Of a stretch of DNA of 39,791 nt, positions 9,731 to 18,517 are shown piece after piece. The stretch lies in the NCBI RefSeq assembly GCF_009711465.1, contig NZ_SMME01000843.1:1-39791 (forward strand), given 5' to 3'. The notes beneath the pieces are model-generated. The model had not been told where the DNA came from. It worked only from the letters and a program-made list of their open reading frames with translations, and made no database searches. Position numbers and translations under genes: made by a program. Source of the stretch: Parendozoicomonas verongulae. GTDB taxonomy: Bacteria > Pseudomonadota > Gammaproteobacteria > Pseudomonadales > Endozoicomonadaceae. Every line of letters starts with the position of its first letter. Position 1 is the first letter of the stretch.

Positions 9731-10073
9731 AACACCATCAGCTACACGACTGTTTACAAGCGCATAGACGCTAACAAGGCTCTGGGCGGGACGTTGTATA
9801 AAGATCTTGCCCGTCTTGGTAACTGGGAGGGAGACACCGTCTATAGATGTAACGTCCACCTGGTTACACTGGTTGACCGCAAGAGCCGTGTAACCCTCAC
9901 CGGAAAAACTGACACAAAACAAGCAGACGCTGTGGCTGACCCCATGATTCAGCGGCTAAAACGGGTGTCCTCAACCAACACGAATGCTGGTTAACACCAT
10001 ATCGAGAAAAGTCCTGGGCAGGCGGACACCTCTCGGAGTTTACACTGGGCAGTCGATTGCACTTATTGCTTGA
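9728..10073 (+). mobile_element. IS30-family transposase remnant
   Basis: A broken IS30 transposase on the plus strand. The first part reads YNTISYTTVYKRID, then ALGGTLYKDLARLG and NWEGDTVY, HLVTLVDRKSRVTLTGK, the start of the catalytic DDE region with D in EGDTV. The frame then ends in TNTNAG, resembling the family motif LNENTNG but in a shifted context. In another frame from about 9990 the C terminus continues with SRKVLGRRTPLGVYTGQS and stops at 10071-10073. So the 5' part, much of the catalytic core and both terminal repeats are missing. Its left edge abuts the promoter copy of P450-like gene A and its stop lies 8 bp from the stop of gene B. It cannot be active. Confidence 0.88.
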
Positions 10074-10081
10074 ATCCAGCT

Positions 10082-12274
10082 CTACTTCTTATGCACATGC
10101 TTCTTTTCTTTAGCTTCTTTTTTCTTTCGTTGATACTTTACAATTTCATCTTCTGTTGGAAATTGATTTGTATAAAGCTCTTCACCGGAGTCCACAATTT
10201 TAAGTTTAATATTTGCTGTTACAATCGATGCACCCTTGTACTGGAGGTCAAATCCCTCAACATCCTCAAGCAGCTCGATATCGTAACCTCGAGTAAACAG
10301 TCTAAACACAAACTTAATAAGCGTATCTCTCGCAAAAAACTGTCCGGGGCATTCATTCCCACTACCACTCAAAAAAGTCTGAATTTTACGACGCCTTTTC
10401 GATACATCTTCATCATTCCACCCTTGCGGCATAAACCGATTTGTATTGCCGGGGTAAGGGTTGAGCTTGACAGTGGGGAATGCAACAGTCTGTCCCTTTC
10501 GAAGATGAAGTCGATACAAGGGTTGCCCGTCTTCGGGCGTATCTCCTACCTGATCAGGAGCCTCTTTGAAATGCATGTAGCAATCGGCAGCTACGCGTCT
10601 TGCAATAATAGGAACAGACGGTAATTCTAAAAGGAGACTTTCGACAAAACCTTCCAGTGCAGGGAGATTTCCTCGTCGAAAAGACTCTGGATTCCACACA
10701 TGCCTTTCAAGGTCGTCACCTTCCCTGAAGCGATACTCCTCATCATCATACTTTGCTTCCTCTATAAGCTTTCTAATATCTTGAAAGATCATAGCTTTCA
10801 GCTGCTTATCTTGAGCCAATTTAGTATTAACTATCGTAAAAAAATTAGCTCCTTTATCTGTTCCTGCCACAAAAGGATTGGAGGCATCCCAAAGATCACT
10901 ATCCTCTAACGTAACAGTCTCAAGATCAAGACTCCGCATTTTTTCATCTATATAACTCTTTCTGGCCTCTTGTTTTTTTACCTTTGCAGGTCTTCCATCA
11001 TCAATACTCATGGTTGAAATTAACATCGAAGTGTAGACTTCGTCTTCAAACTCTTCGATAAATTGTTTTCTTGCCCGAAACCGATGAATTTCCCTGATCA
11101 TATTACCGCCTTTTACGCCACCAATAACATGACCGCCATATTCCTCACCTGCAGCGCCACCCCCTCTCTTTTTACCCTCTTCCTCGTATTCCCTTACAAC
11201 CTTACGCAAAACCCCTTCCCGCCTGGCTTCGTCAACAGCCCATCGAATAAATTCTTTTAGCTGCTCTCCTTTCTCTCCAAGTACAGGGTAATACGTATTG
11301 AGGTACAAAGCCTTCAGAACATCAGGAACATAATAAAACACTGGGTCAAAACCCACTGCAAAAACACTAGGGATAATGCCTGATAACACAGATTTAATCT
11401 CATCAAGCTTTTGTTTATAAATCTCTTTCTTATCAGGATCATGTTCATGACTTTCAGGCCTTAAATCCAACCCAAAAACATCAAAACCCACAAGTGGCAC
11501 CAAATACCCAAAAGCTGTTTCTCCAACCTTGGACAACTCCCTGTCAGTACTTATCCATGTATCAATAAAAGTATCTGCCATACTCATGGTCGCTTGAGTC
11601 ATCTTCTCAAGCTTTGATGGGCTTAAACTGGTTCTAAAAACCACTTTACGAGCTGCATGGCCTCCTTCAGGCTCCGATGAGAGTAGTGCCTCCTCTCCTA
11701 ACACCATCCTTAAGGGGTAAAAAAGATCTTCCTTTTTTAAGTGCCTGCCAAATTCATGCTGCATCATCGCTTTTGATATAGATGGGTGAAAGGCCCAGAG
11801 GGAGTCCTTGATAACATTCCAGCTATATAAACCTCCAAACCAGCCTTCAGCAGAGAACGGCTGGAGAAACATTGAGGTCGTATACCCCTTAAAGCCTTCA
11901 GGAAATATATTCATTTTAACAACAGGACTTTCAGCTGACTGCGTCATATGTTCCAACAAGTCCTGCACCCCGACATCTGGAGACGCTTTTGCAAGTGCTC
12001 TTATTGTATGATGGTCTCCAGCAGGCAATATCGGCATATCAAAAATAGTTGTCCCCTCCCTGATTTTTTTATGACTTACATAGTTCAAGGCTTTTCCCTG
12101 AGGGGGTTGTAAAGAACCTATCACTGAACCAGAGTAACCGGAGGGGTCAACCTTCATAAAAGGCCGGTGAGCGGAATCTTTCCCTTCACCTTCAGAAGCT
12201 CCAAAAGCAGGAGGAAAAACCAAAGCAAAAGCAGTGATGATTACAAACGTCTGGATGACTGCTTCTGGCTTCAT
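10082..12274 (-). CDS. Exported cytochrome P450-like protein B (lacks ExxR Arg)
   Basis: A 730-residue paralogue of the protein encoded at 7622-9619. The signal peptide is MKPEAVIQTFVIITAFALVF ending AFG-AS. The ATG at 12274 has GAGAAGG upstream. It shares with protein A the block KDSLWAFHPSISKAMM, matching KDTLWVWDPDISAALM there, and a P450 core. The I-helix motif is AGTDK (470-474), with Lys instead of the usual Thr. The ExxR site reads E545-S-L-L548, the PERF region reads FMPQGW, and the heme loop is SGNECPGQFFAR with Cys642. So the Cys ligand stays while the E-R-R triad is broken. An extra charged, Gly-rich insert lies about residues 375-410 and the C terminus is Lys-rich (KKKEAKEKKHVHKK), perhaps altered by the adjacent IS30 relic. 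Function unknown; a heme-binding but non-monooxygenase role is possible. Confidence 0.75.
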   Translation of the reverse strand: MKPEAVIQTFVIITAFALVFPPAFGASEGEGKDSAHRPFMKVDPSGYSGSVIGSLQPPQGKALNYVSHKKIREGTTIFDMPILPAGDHHTIRALAKASPDVGVQDLLEHMTQSAESPVVKMNIFPEGFKGYTTSMFLQPFSAEGWFGGLYSWNVIKDSLWAFHPSISKAMMQHEFGRHLKKEDLFYPLRMVLGEEALLSSEPEGGHAARKVVFRTSLSPSKLEKMTQATMSMADTFIDTWISTDRELSKVGETAFGYLVPLVGFDVFGLDLRPESHEHDPDKKEIYKQKLDEIKSVLSGIIPSVFAVGFDPVFYYVPDVLKALYLNTYYPVLGEKGEQLKEFIRWAVDEARREGVLRKVVREYEEEGKKRGGGAAGEEYGGHVIGGVKGGNMIREIHRFRARKQFIEEFEDEVYTSMLISTMSIDDGRPAKVKKQEARKSYIDEKMRSLDLETVTLEDSDLWDASNPFVAGTDKGANFFTIVNTKLAQDKQLKAMIFQDIRKLIEEAKYDDEEYRFREGDDLERHVWNPESFRRGNLPALEGFVESLLLELPSVPIIARRVAADCYMHFKEAPDQVGDTPEDGQPLYRLHLRKGQTVAFPTVKLNPYPGNTNRFMPQGWNDEDVSKRRRKIQTFLSGSGNECPGQFFARDTLIKFVFRLFTRGYDIELLEDVEGFDLQYKGASIVTANIKLKIVDSGEELYTNQFPTEDEIVKYQRKKKEAKEKKHVHKK

Positions 12275-12303
12275 AACAACCTTCTCTACTTTTAATAAGG
12301 CCG

Positions 12304-12386
12304 CCACAAGATTAGACGTCAGAAAAAAACCTTCAATACCTTAGTACTACAAAAAATCACAAAAGAACGTTCAAACCTCCTACCCC
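12304..12386 (-). promoter_or_regulatory. Promoter/leader of P450-like gene B, duplicated upstream of gene A
   Basis: Minus-strand copy of the segment at 9651-9730. The -35-like TTGAAC is at 12369-12374, the spacer is 17 bp and the -10-like TGTAGT is at 12346-12351. The -35 overlaps a GAACGTTC palindrome (12365-12372) that is imperfect in the other copy. Conservation of both hexamers and of the exact spacer is what supports a promoter. It lies in the spacer shared with the divergent exported protein gene at 12442. Confidence 0.55.
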
Positions 12387-12441
12387 TTTCTGAACCATCG
12401 TCTAACCTACCTAACTATTGTGCCAGGTGCGGAGCCAAACC

Positions 12442-13380
12442 ATGTTTATGATTTACAGACCTACGCTATCTTTCTCGGCTGCGGCCATTTTTTCCATGTC
12501 AATATCTATAGTTCAGGCTGATATCCCAGCTATTGAGGCTGTCTCTGAGGTGGCAGACAGGAAGCTGACAACCTTCCAGGAGTACTTCCAAAGCCCCAGT
12601 AAAGCAGAAGATGAAATGAAGCAGTCTTTGAAGATGAAAGACACAGTGTTTGGTATTCCGGTTTTTGGCAATGAGAGGACTAAACCTGAAACTCTTCATC
12701 GTACTGTTGATACTCTTACCAAAATTCTCGATCAAAGCGGCGCCGGTCAAGCAGACAAACCCGAGCTTGTGCGCTTTATGTCTGACAACAACTTTAAAGT
12801 TGTGATTGCTGGCAACGGTCTGGATCTCGACAACCTGAACCCAAATGACTTCCCCAAAGAGACGACAGCAGAAATTTCAAGTTCCGGTTTAAACATTGAT
12901 GACTACTTCCTTGAAAGCCTGAGGCTTGTCACGGAAGCTCATATCATACAGCTCAAAAAGAATGCACAGAGAGCTCAAGATCAAACATCAAAAGACGAAC
13001 TGGAATCTCTAAAAACAGCGATTGCCCAACTTCAAGCCAATGGTCTTGGCTTTGAGGATGATGACGGCGACGACTGCGCAGCTTATCTGGTCATGGCACA
13101 AGTAGCACTCAGCGGACAACTCCCTACTATTCTGGAGCGTCTTCTCTCCATGGTTGATAAGGCCGTGCAATTCGTCCCAGCGGATGAAATGGGAGTGTTT
13201 GAGACAGATTTACCAGAGCCCATTAAAAAGTGGAAGTCTTTTTCACCAGAATCATTCCAGGCTGAGAACCCCCTTGTCTGTGAATGGCTAGCCAGAAATG
13301 CCTTGTCAGCCCCTATAGTAGATATCGAGAGTGTTGAGGTTGCTTTGGATGAAGAAACCATCGAAGACTTAGGGAAATAA
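12442..13380 (+). CDS. Exported protein of unknown function, divergent from P450-like gene B
   Basis: A 312-residue protein I do not recognise. The start at 12442 (ATG, GGAG seven bases upstream) gives an N terminus MFMIYRPTLSF followed by a hydrophobic run ending SISIVQA-DI, a plausible signal peptide, so it should be exported. The mature part is acidic and mostly helical in character, with a Gln/Lys/Glu-rich segment (about 165-205) that could be a coiled coil, then an acidic patch EDDDGDDC. Only two Cys are obvious in the mature part. It is transcribed divergently from P450-like gene B across about 170 bp, so the two may be co-regulated. No transmembrane helices beyond the signal. No function is assigned. 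Confidence 0.75.
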   Translation: MFMIYRPTLSFSAAAIFSMSISIVQADIPAIEAVSEVADRKLTTFQEYFQSPSKAEDEMKQSLKMKDTVFGIPVFGNERTKPETLHRTVDTLTKILDQSGAGQADKPELVRFMSDNNFKVVIAGNGLDLDNLNPNDFPKETTAEISSSGLNIDDYFLESLRLVTEAHIIQLKKNAQRAQDQTSKDELESLKTAIAQLQANGLGFEDDDGDDCAAYLVMAQVALSGQLPTILERLLSMVDKAVQFVPADEMGVFETDLPEPIKKWKSFSPESFQAENPLVCEWLARNALSAPIVDIESVEVALDEETIEDLGK

Positions 13381-13775
13381 AATGCAGAAGAGCAATAAGG
13401 GAGAACCTCACCACTTTGAGAGAGGAAAGTGCACCGCAAAGTAGTGGTCAACCTTTTAAAAAACAAACAAACGTGAACTGTTGTAAGAAATACCCCACAA
13501 ACGACAGTGGTCATAACGACTTATTTGTAAACACAAAAACACATAACCTAACTTCGCAGACTTGTTGCAGGATACGACAAATGGAGGCCAGGAAGGCAGC
13601 TGCATATTCTCGAAAGGAATAACTGGAATTTGTTGCACAGGATTTGCAGCACAAGTTATGGAATGACTAAGATCTGGATGATCTCGTACAGGGAACATGG
13701 ATCAGTGAGCTTGGTAAGGATATCGAGCTCGTATATCTCACTACATCAATCAAGTATTAAGTACCCAAACCGCAA
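13381..13775. other. Spacer with weak hairpin and a decayed-looking frame
   Basis: This is 395 bp between the exported-protein gene and the convergent adenosine kinase gene. At 13410-13448 ACCACT and AGTGGT form an imperfect stem followed by CCTTTT, a weak terminator candidate. From 13581 to 13760 one plus-strand frame reads like coding sequence but is broken by two TAA codons, at 13620 and 13668; it contains LEFVAQDLQHKLWND and DLDDLVQGTWISELG. It may be a relic of a lost gene or chance. No RNA gene or promoter is obvious. Confidence 0.35.
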
Positions 13776-14789
13776 TCATTTGATCACGGTTTTCAGAATC
13801 TCTTCGTACTTTTCTGGCGCCAGTCGTGGCCCGTAAGAAGATACAATATAAGCTGATGCCATACTGGCCAGCTCACCCGCCTTTTTGAATCCATGTCCAG
13901 CTGTTAAGCCATGAAGGAAAGCGCCAGCAAACATGTCGCCTGCACCGTTGGTATCTACGACCTTATCAACAGGATAAGGATCAATCTTAATCAGCTCGGA
14001 GCCATCAAAAACCAGTGCACCGCGCTTGCCAAGGGTAACGGCAAAGGTTTTGGTAATTTTTTTCAGGGATTCGATAGCTGCATCAAGGTCATCGGTTTGT
14101 GCCCACTTCAGTGCCTCATTCTTGTTACAAAACAGCAGATCAACACCATCACCGATCATCTCTTCCAAGCCTTCACGGAAGAATTGAACCATTCCTGGAT
14201 CGGACAGGCTTAGAGAAGTTTTAACACCACTCGCTGTAGCAATACGATGGGCTTCAACAGCAGCTGCACGACAGCAGTCGGATGTAACCAGATAACCTTC
14301 AATATAGAGATACTCTGACGCCTTGATGGCCTCTTTATCCAGCTCCTGAACAGAAAACGTTTCGCTTATGCCCAGAAAGGTGTTCATGGAACGCTCAGCA
14401 TCAGGTGTCACCAGAACAAGACACTTACCGGTAATACCTTGATTATTGTGTTGCTGACAGGTGGTAACACCCGCCCTTTTCATGTCCTCGATATAAAACT
14501 GACCATTGTCATCATCAGCAACACGGCCAGAGTAAAAAACACGACTACCGAAGTAGCTGGCAGCAATGGCGCTGTTACCACCAGATCCCCCACATGCACG
14601 GCTGGAATACACCAAGTGGTTTTCCAGTGCAGTTATCAGCTCATTACGGCGACTGGTATCAACCAGCGTCATCATGCCTTTTTGCACACCATTTTCTTCA
14701 AGAAAGGCATCATCAACCTCAATCTCTGTATCAACCAGTGCTGCGCCAATACCGTAGATATGGTAGTTTTTCGTATCGTGTTTCTGCAT
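13776..14789 (-). CDS. PfkB-family sugar kinase, probable adenosine kinase
   Basis: A 337-residue cytoplasmic kinase that probably phosphorylates adenosine or a related nucleoside with ATP (purine salvage). N-terminal substrate side: YGIGAALVDTEIEVDD and the GG motif in CGGSGGNSAIAASYFG. C-terminal PfkB signature: VDTNGAGDMFAGAFLHG with catalytic Asp285, preceded by VTLGKRGALVF. Length and these motifs match proteins annotated as adenosine kinase in many marine gammaproteobacteria. The exact substrate within PfkB kinases cannot be fixed by reading, so ribokinase-like use remains open. It lies 167 bp downstream of yaeQ, behind a likely terminator, and so is probably transcribed on its own. Confidence 0.88.
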   Translation of the reverse strand: MQKHDTKNYHIYGIGAALVDTEIEVDDAFLEENGVQKGMMTLVDTSRRNELITALENHLVYSSRACGGSGGNSAIAASYFGSRVFYSGRVADDDNGQFYIEDMKRAGVTTCQQHNNQGITGKCLVLVTPDAERSMNTFLGISETFSVQELDKEAIKASEYLYIEGYLVTSDCCRAAAVEAHRIATASGVKTSLSLSDPGMVQFFREGLEEMIGDGVDLLFCNKNEALKWAQTDDLDAAIESLKKITKTFAVTLGKRGALVFDGSELIKIDPYPVDKVVDTNGAGDMFAGAFLHGLTAGHGFKKAGELASMASAYIVSSYGPRLAPEKYEEILKTVIK

Positions 14790-14863
14790 AAACGAGATCA
14801 GAGGGGTAATCCGGTCATGCTAAATCAGACCCTACCCCTGTAGCTTATCAGCTTCAGTTGTTC

Positions 14864-14889
14864 AAAAGGCCGGGAGTTTTCCCGAGGCC
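14864..14889 (-). terminator. Rho-independent terminator after yaeQ
   Basis: Read on the minus strand, GGCC-tc-GGGA pairs with TCCC-GGCC around an AAAC loop, and the stem is followed directly by TTTT. It lies 68 bp past the yaeQ stop codon and ahead of the adenosine kinase gene. The short T-run makes it a moderate call. Confidence 0.6.
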
Positions 14890-14956
14890 AAACGATCAAA
14901 TTTAACACAACAGATGCCTTAATTCTTCTCTCATAAAACCAGAAAAGTGAAAGTAC

Positions 14957-15502
14957 CTAATCTTTGCCAACCCACAACTCAGGGTGAACATCAACAACAC
15001 CACGGTCACTACTGAACATCACCTGCTTATCCTGAATGGTGCATTGCAGGTTCATGGTACGTTCCGTATGTTCCGCCATGGCCGTAACCTGCTCTTCGGG
15101 AAGGAAGAACACCGTCAGGTTATCAAACCGACGGAAGACTGCCTTATTTTGATCTCTCCACACAGGTGCTGCACGATCACCGTAGGCGTAGATAAATACC
15201 CGCTCAGCCTGATTACAGGCTTTGCGCATACGACGCTCGTCTGGCAAACCAACTTCTATCCAGGTTTTTACACCACCAACCAGATCTTTTTCCCAAATAT
15301 CGGCTTCATCATCGGCGCTCAGGCCACGGGTAAACTGGAGGTCATCGGAAGCATTCAGGGCAAATGCAAGCATGCGCACCATCATACGCTCGTCATTTTC
15401 TGAGGGGTGACGGGCTGTTGTAACGGAATGTGTTTGGTAATAACCGCGATCCATATCGGCTATTTGGAGTTCTGCTTTGAATATTGTGGCCTTAAGCGCC
15501 AT
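14957..15502 (-). CDS. yaeQ: YaeQ family protein
   Basis: A 181-residue protein that matches YaeQ over its full length: MALKATIFKAELQIADMDRG at the start, HPSENDERMMVRMLAFAL, ADIWEKDLVGGVKTWIEVG, and a C-terminal VMFSSDRGVVDVHPELW. YaeQ has a compact alpha/beta fold that resembles PD-(D/E)XK nuclease folds. E. coli YaeQ was once proposed to compensate for loss of RfaH, but its molecular role is not established. Length and start (ATG at 15502) are normal. It is divergent from the MFS permease gene at 15759, with 256 bp between them in which I see no clear operator. Confidence 0.95.
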   Translation of the reverse strand: MALKATIFKAELQIADMDRGYYQTHSVTTARHPSENDERMMVRMLAFALNASDDLQFTRGLSADDEADIWEKDLVGGVKTWIEVGLPDERRMRKACNQAERVFIYAYGDRAAPVWRDQNKAVFRRFDNLTVFFLPEEQVTAMAEHTERTMNLQCTIQDKQVMFSSDRGVVDVHPELWVGKD

Positions 15503-15758
15503 ATCTTCCGCCTGTAGCTGGGTCTTAAAGCTCGGTATTCTAAGCCTATGAAGGGAATGGCACTAGCAAGGAATCCGACAGGTAAACCTGGAATACAGGG
15601 TATTTACACACTCCTGTTGAATGAAGGCTGAGAAGGTTTAAACGTAAACAGTGTGCGTACTTATGCGGGGCTTGTGTGAATATATCTCAATTGTTTAACT
15701 TTTCAACTCAACCTACCCTCGCGATCACTTCTTATATTTAATCCGGCCTCTTTTCATT

Positions 15759-16988
15759 GTGAGTATTTTTCGCTTTCCGCTTCTTGTATGGATGGGTATT
15801 ACCGTTCTGATTGTTAGTCTGGGTATTCGTCAGTCCTTCGGCATTTTTATGATGCCTATCTCAGAAACCTTTGGAACGGGTCGTGAGTTTTTCAGTCTGG
15901 CTATCGCTCTGCAAAACCTGTTGTTTGGTGTCTTCCAGCCATTTATTGGTATGGCAGCTGATCGTTGGGGTGCGTGGCGTATTATTGTGATTGGCGCCAT
16001 CGCCTATGCTGCCGGCCTCTATCTGACATCCATCACAACACAGCCTCAGTGGATTTACCTCAGCCTGGGTACTCTGGTGGGCTTGGGATTGAGTGCCACC
16101 AGTTACGTAATCGTTCTCGGAGCTGTTGCCAAAGCCGTTCCCTCTGAGCACACAACCAAAGCCTTTGGTCTGACCACCGCGGCAGGTTCTTTTGGCATGT
16201 TCGTCGTTATTCCCGGAGCACAAGCTCTACTGTCTAATTTCGACTGGCAGACGGCTATGCAGATTTTTGCCGCCATCTGCTCCGTTATGGTGGCCGGTGC
16301 GATATTTATGCGCACCCCAAAAACATCTGCACAAACCGCTGCTGCAGCCAGTACAGACAATGAACAAACTCTCCATGAAGCCATCACCGAAGCTTTCCAC
16401 CACAAAGGTTACTGGCTGATTCTGCTGGGATTCTTTGTGTGTGGTTTCCATGTAATGTTTATTGCCACTCACCTGCCCAGTTTCCTGGCAGACAAAAATT
16501 TGCCAGCCTCCAGCACAGCCATGGCACTGTCTTATGTGGGAATTTTCAACATTTTCGGCTCCTTCTTCTGGGGCGCGATGGGTGATAAATACGACAAACG
16601 TTATGTCATGACAGCGCTGTACACGGCCCGTGCTCTGGTGATTCTTGCCTTTATTACTCTGCCCGTAACGACCAGCTCAGCCTCATTCTTTGGTGGAGCG
16701 ATTGGCTTTTGCTGGCTGGGTACAGTGCCTCTGACATCTGGCCTCATTCGCCAGATTTTTGGGGCTCGCTACATGTCTACGTTGTATGGTCTGGTGTTCT
16801 TCAGCCATCAGATTGGCAGCTTCCTGGGTGCCTGGTTTGGCGGTATTGTTTACGATGCCTATGGCACTTACATGCCTGTTTGGTGGATATCTGTAGCACT
16901 GGCTCTGGTCTCTGCTGTTTTGCATCTACCTATTGATGCAAGACCTGTTTCTCGTGAATACTCCGCACTCAAATCTGCAGCGGCCTGA
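15759..16988 (+). CDS. Major facilitator superfamily permease (monocarboxylate-transporter-like)
   Basis: A 409-residue inner-membrane protein with about twelve hydrophobic segments in two halves, joined by a cytoplasmic loop around residues 188-215. The start is GTG at 15759. Early segments include [19 protein letters not shown], and [11 protein letters not shown] is the loop 2-3 signature (G-x-x-x-D-R-x-G). The equivalent in the second half is [11 protein letters not shown]. Such proteins move small organic anions or other solutes by proton coupling. The substrate is unknown. cobQ starts 10 bp after its stop, so the two form an operon, which raises the idea of a cobamide-related solute, but there is no direct evidence. 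Confidence 0.92.
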   Translation: MSIFRFPLLVWMGITVLIVSLGIRQSFGIFMMPISETFGTGREFFSLAIALQNLLFGVFQPFIGMAADRWGAWRIIVIGAIAYAAGLYLTSITTQPQWIYLSLGTLVGLGLSATSYVIVLGAVAKAVPSEHTTKAFGLTTAAGSFGMFVVIPGAQALLSNFDWQTAMQIFAAICSVMVAGAIFMRTPKTSAQTAAAASTDNEQTLHEAITEAFHHKGYWLILLGFFVCGFHVMFIATHLPSFLADKNLPASSTAMALSYVGIFNIFGSFFWGAMGDKYDKRYVMTALYTARALVILAFITLPVTTSSASFFGGAIGFCWLGTVPLTSGLIRQIFGARYMSTLYGLVFFSHQIGSFLGAWFGGIVYDAYGTYMPVWWISVALALVSAVLHLPIDARPVSREYSALKSAAA

Positions 16989-16998
16989 TATCTCACCC

Positions 16999-18483
16999 AT
17001 GAGTGCTCCCAAAAAACCACATGCCCTGATGATTCAGGGCACCACATCTGACGCAGGAAAGAGTGTACTTTGTGCTGGCTTGTGTCGTGTACTTACACGC
17101 CGTGGTTTCACCATTAAACCGTTCAAGCCACAGAATATGGCTCTCAACAGTGCAGTGACTGAGAACGGTGGTGAAATTGGCCGCGCTCAGGCAGTACAGG
17201 CTCAGGCTTGTGAGGTGGAGCCTCATACGGATATGAATCCGGTTCTTCTTAAGCCCAACTCTGATACTGGTGCTCAGGTGATTATCAACGGTCACGCGCT
17301 TGGGGAGATGGATGCCCGCGCTTACCACAACTACAAACCCAAAGTTTTACAGCTGATTATTGAAGCCTTTGAACGGCTTAAGTCGTCTGCTGATGCGGTG
17401 ATTGTGGAAGGTGCAGGTAGCCCTGCGGAAATAAACCTTCGTGATCGTGATGTGGCCAATATGGGTTTTGCAGAGCCGTCTGACACGCCAGTGGTCATTG
17501 TCGCGGATATTGATCGCGGCGGTGTATTTGCCCACCTGTATGGCACTCTGGCATTGCTCTCTGAGTCTGAACAGGCGCGAGTGAAAGGTTTTATTATCAA
17601 TCGTTTTCGCGGCGATATTTCCCTGCTGACACCCGGACTCGACTGGCTGGAAGAGAAAACCGGCAAGCCTGTTCTCGGCGTACTTCCTTATCTTCATGGT
17701 CTGCATCTCGAAGCAGAAGATGCTGTCGAAGATCAGCAGCTCACCAGCAAAGAACAGACCTTGCGAATTGTTGTGCCCATACTGAGCCGGACCAGTAATC
17801 ATACTGATTTCGATCCACTTCGCCTCAACCCGAATGTAGACATTCGCTTTGTGCGCAAAGGTGAGGTTTTTCCTCCCTGTGATCTTATTATTATTCCCGG
17901 CACCAAAAGCACCCGTGACGATTTGCAGTTTGTACGTGATTGCGGTTGGGACCAGGTTATCTACAAACACCTGCGCTTTGGCGGCAAAGTGATGGGTATT
18001 TGTGGCGGTTACCAGATGCTCGGCACAGAGCTACGCGATCCAAAAGGCATTGAAGGCCAAGCTGGAAGCAGTAAAGGACTCGGTCTGGTTGAGCTGGAAA
18101 CCACTATCGAGAAAGGTAAGCAGCTACACCGTGTGAATGGCTCTTTAAGTTTTCCTGGCCAGGATACCGCTTACGTCACAGGCTATGAAATTCATGCCGG
18201 ATTAACTCAGGGTTCTGCGCTCAATACCCCGCTTATTCAACTGGACGACGGCCGCAACGATGGTGTAATGAGCGACAATGGGCAGATATTTGGAACCTAC
18301 CTTCATGGTGTGTTCGAGCACTCTCAAGCCTGCAGAGCTATTCTGGAGTGGGCCGGTGCCAGAGCTATTGAGGTTCCCGATTATAACCAGGTTCGGGAAG
18401 ATGGCATCAACCGAATTGCTGATGCCATGGAGCAGCATCTCGATATGGCAAAAATTCTGAAAACTATTGGGCTGGGTACTTAA
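16999..18483 (+). CDS. cobQ: Cobyric acid synthase
   Basis: A 494-residue ATP- and glutamine-dependent amidase that amidates side chains b, d, e and g of adenosylcobyrinic acid a,c-diamide. The N-terminal dethiobiotin-synthetase-like ATPase domain has [10 protein letters not shown] (about 11-20), then [12 protein letters not shown] and [20 protein letters not shown]. The C-terminal triad-type glutaminase domain has [11 protein letters not shown] with nucleophile Cys335 and GTYLHGVFE with His436. I chose the ATG at 16999; the frame is open further upstream, inside the permease gene. No other cobalamin-synthesis genes are in this window, so it either acts in a pathway encoded elsewhere or serves salvage. 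Confidence 0.97.
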   Translation: MSAPKKPHALMIQGTTSDAGKSVLCAGLCRVLTRRGFTIKPFKPQNMALNSAVTENGGEIGRAQAVQAQACEVEPHTDMNPVLLKPNSDTGAQVIINGHALGEMDARAYHNYKPKVLQLIIEAFERLKSSADAVIVEGAGSPAEINLRDRDVANMGFAEPSDTPVVIVADIDRGGVFAHLYGTLALLSESEQARVKGFIINRFRGDISLLTPGLDWLEEKTGKPVLGVLPYLHGLHLEAEDAVEDQQLTSKEQTLRIVVPILSRTSNHTDFDPLRLNPNVDIRFVRKGEVFPPCDLIIIPGTKSTRDDLQFVRDCGWDQVIYKHLRFGGKVMGICGGYQMLGTELRDPKGIEGQAGSSKGLGLVELETTIEKGKQLHRVNGSLSFPGQDTAYVTGYEIHAGLTQGSALNTPLIQLDDGRNDGVMSDNGQIFGTYLHGVFEHSQACRAILEWAGARAIEVPDYNQVREDGINRIADAMEQHLDMAKILKTIGLGT

Positions 18484-18517
18484 CACTCTCTGATCCCTGT
18501 TTTGAGTTTTCACGTTC

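Noticed and set aside
7622..12274. P450-like genes as CYP74-type allene oxide synthases
   Set aside because: The CPGQ loop and the PPVP after the K helix recall CYP74, but the I helix keeps AG-x-D and the CYP74-typical loop insertion is not evident. The link to oxylipin chemistry stays speculative.
10082..12274. P450-like gene B as a pseudogene
   Set aside because: The frame is intact over 730 codons with a good ribosome-binding site, signal peptide and preserved Cys loop, so active decay is not supported despite the IS relic.
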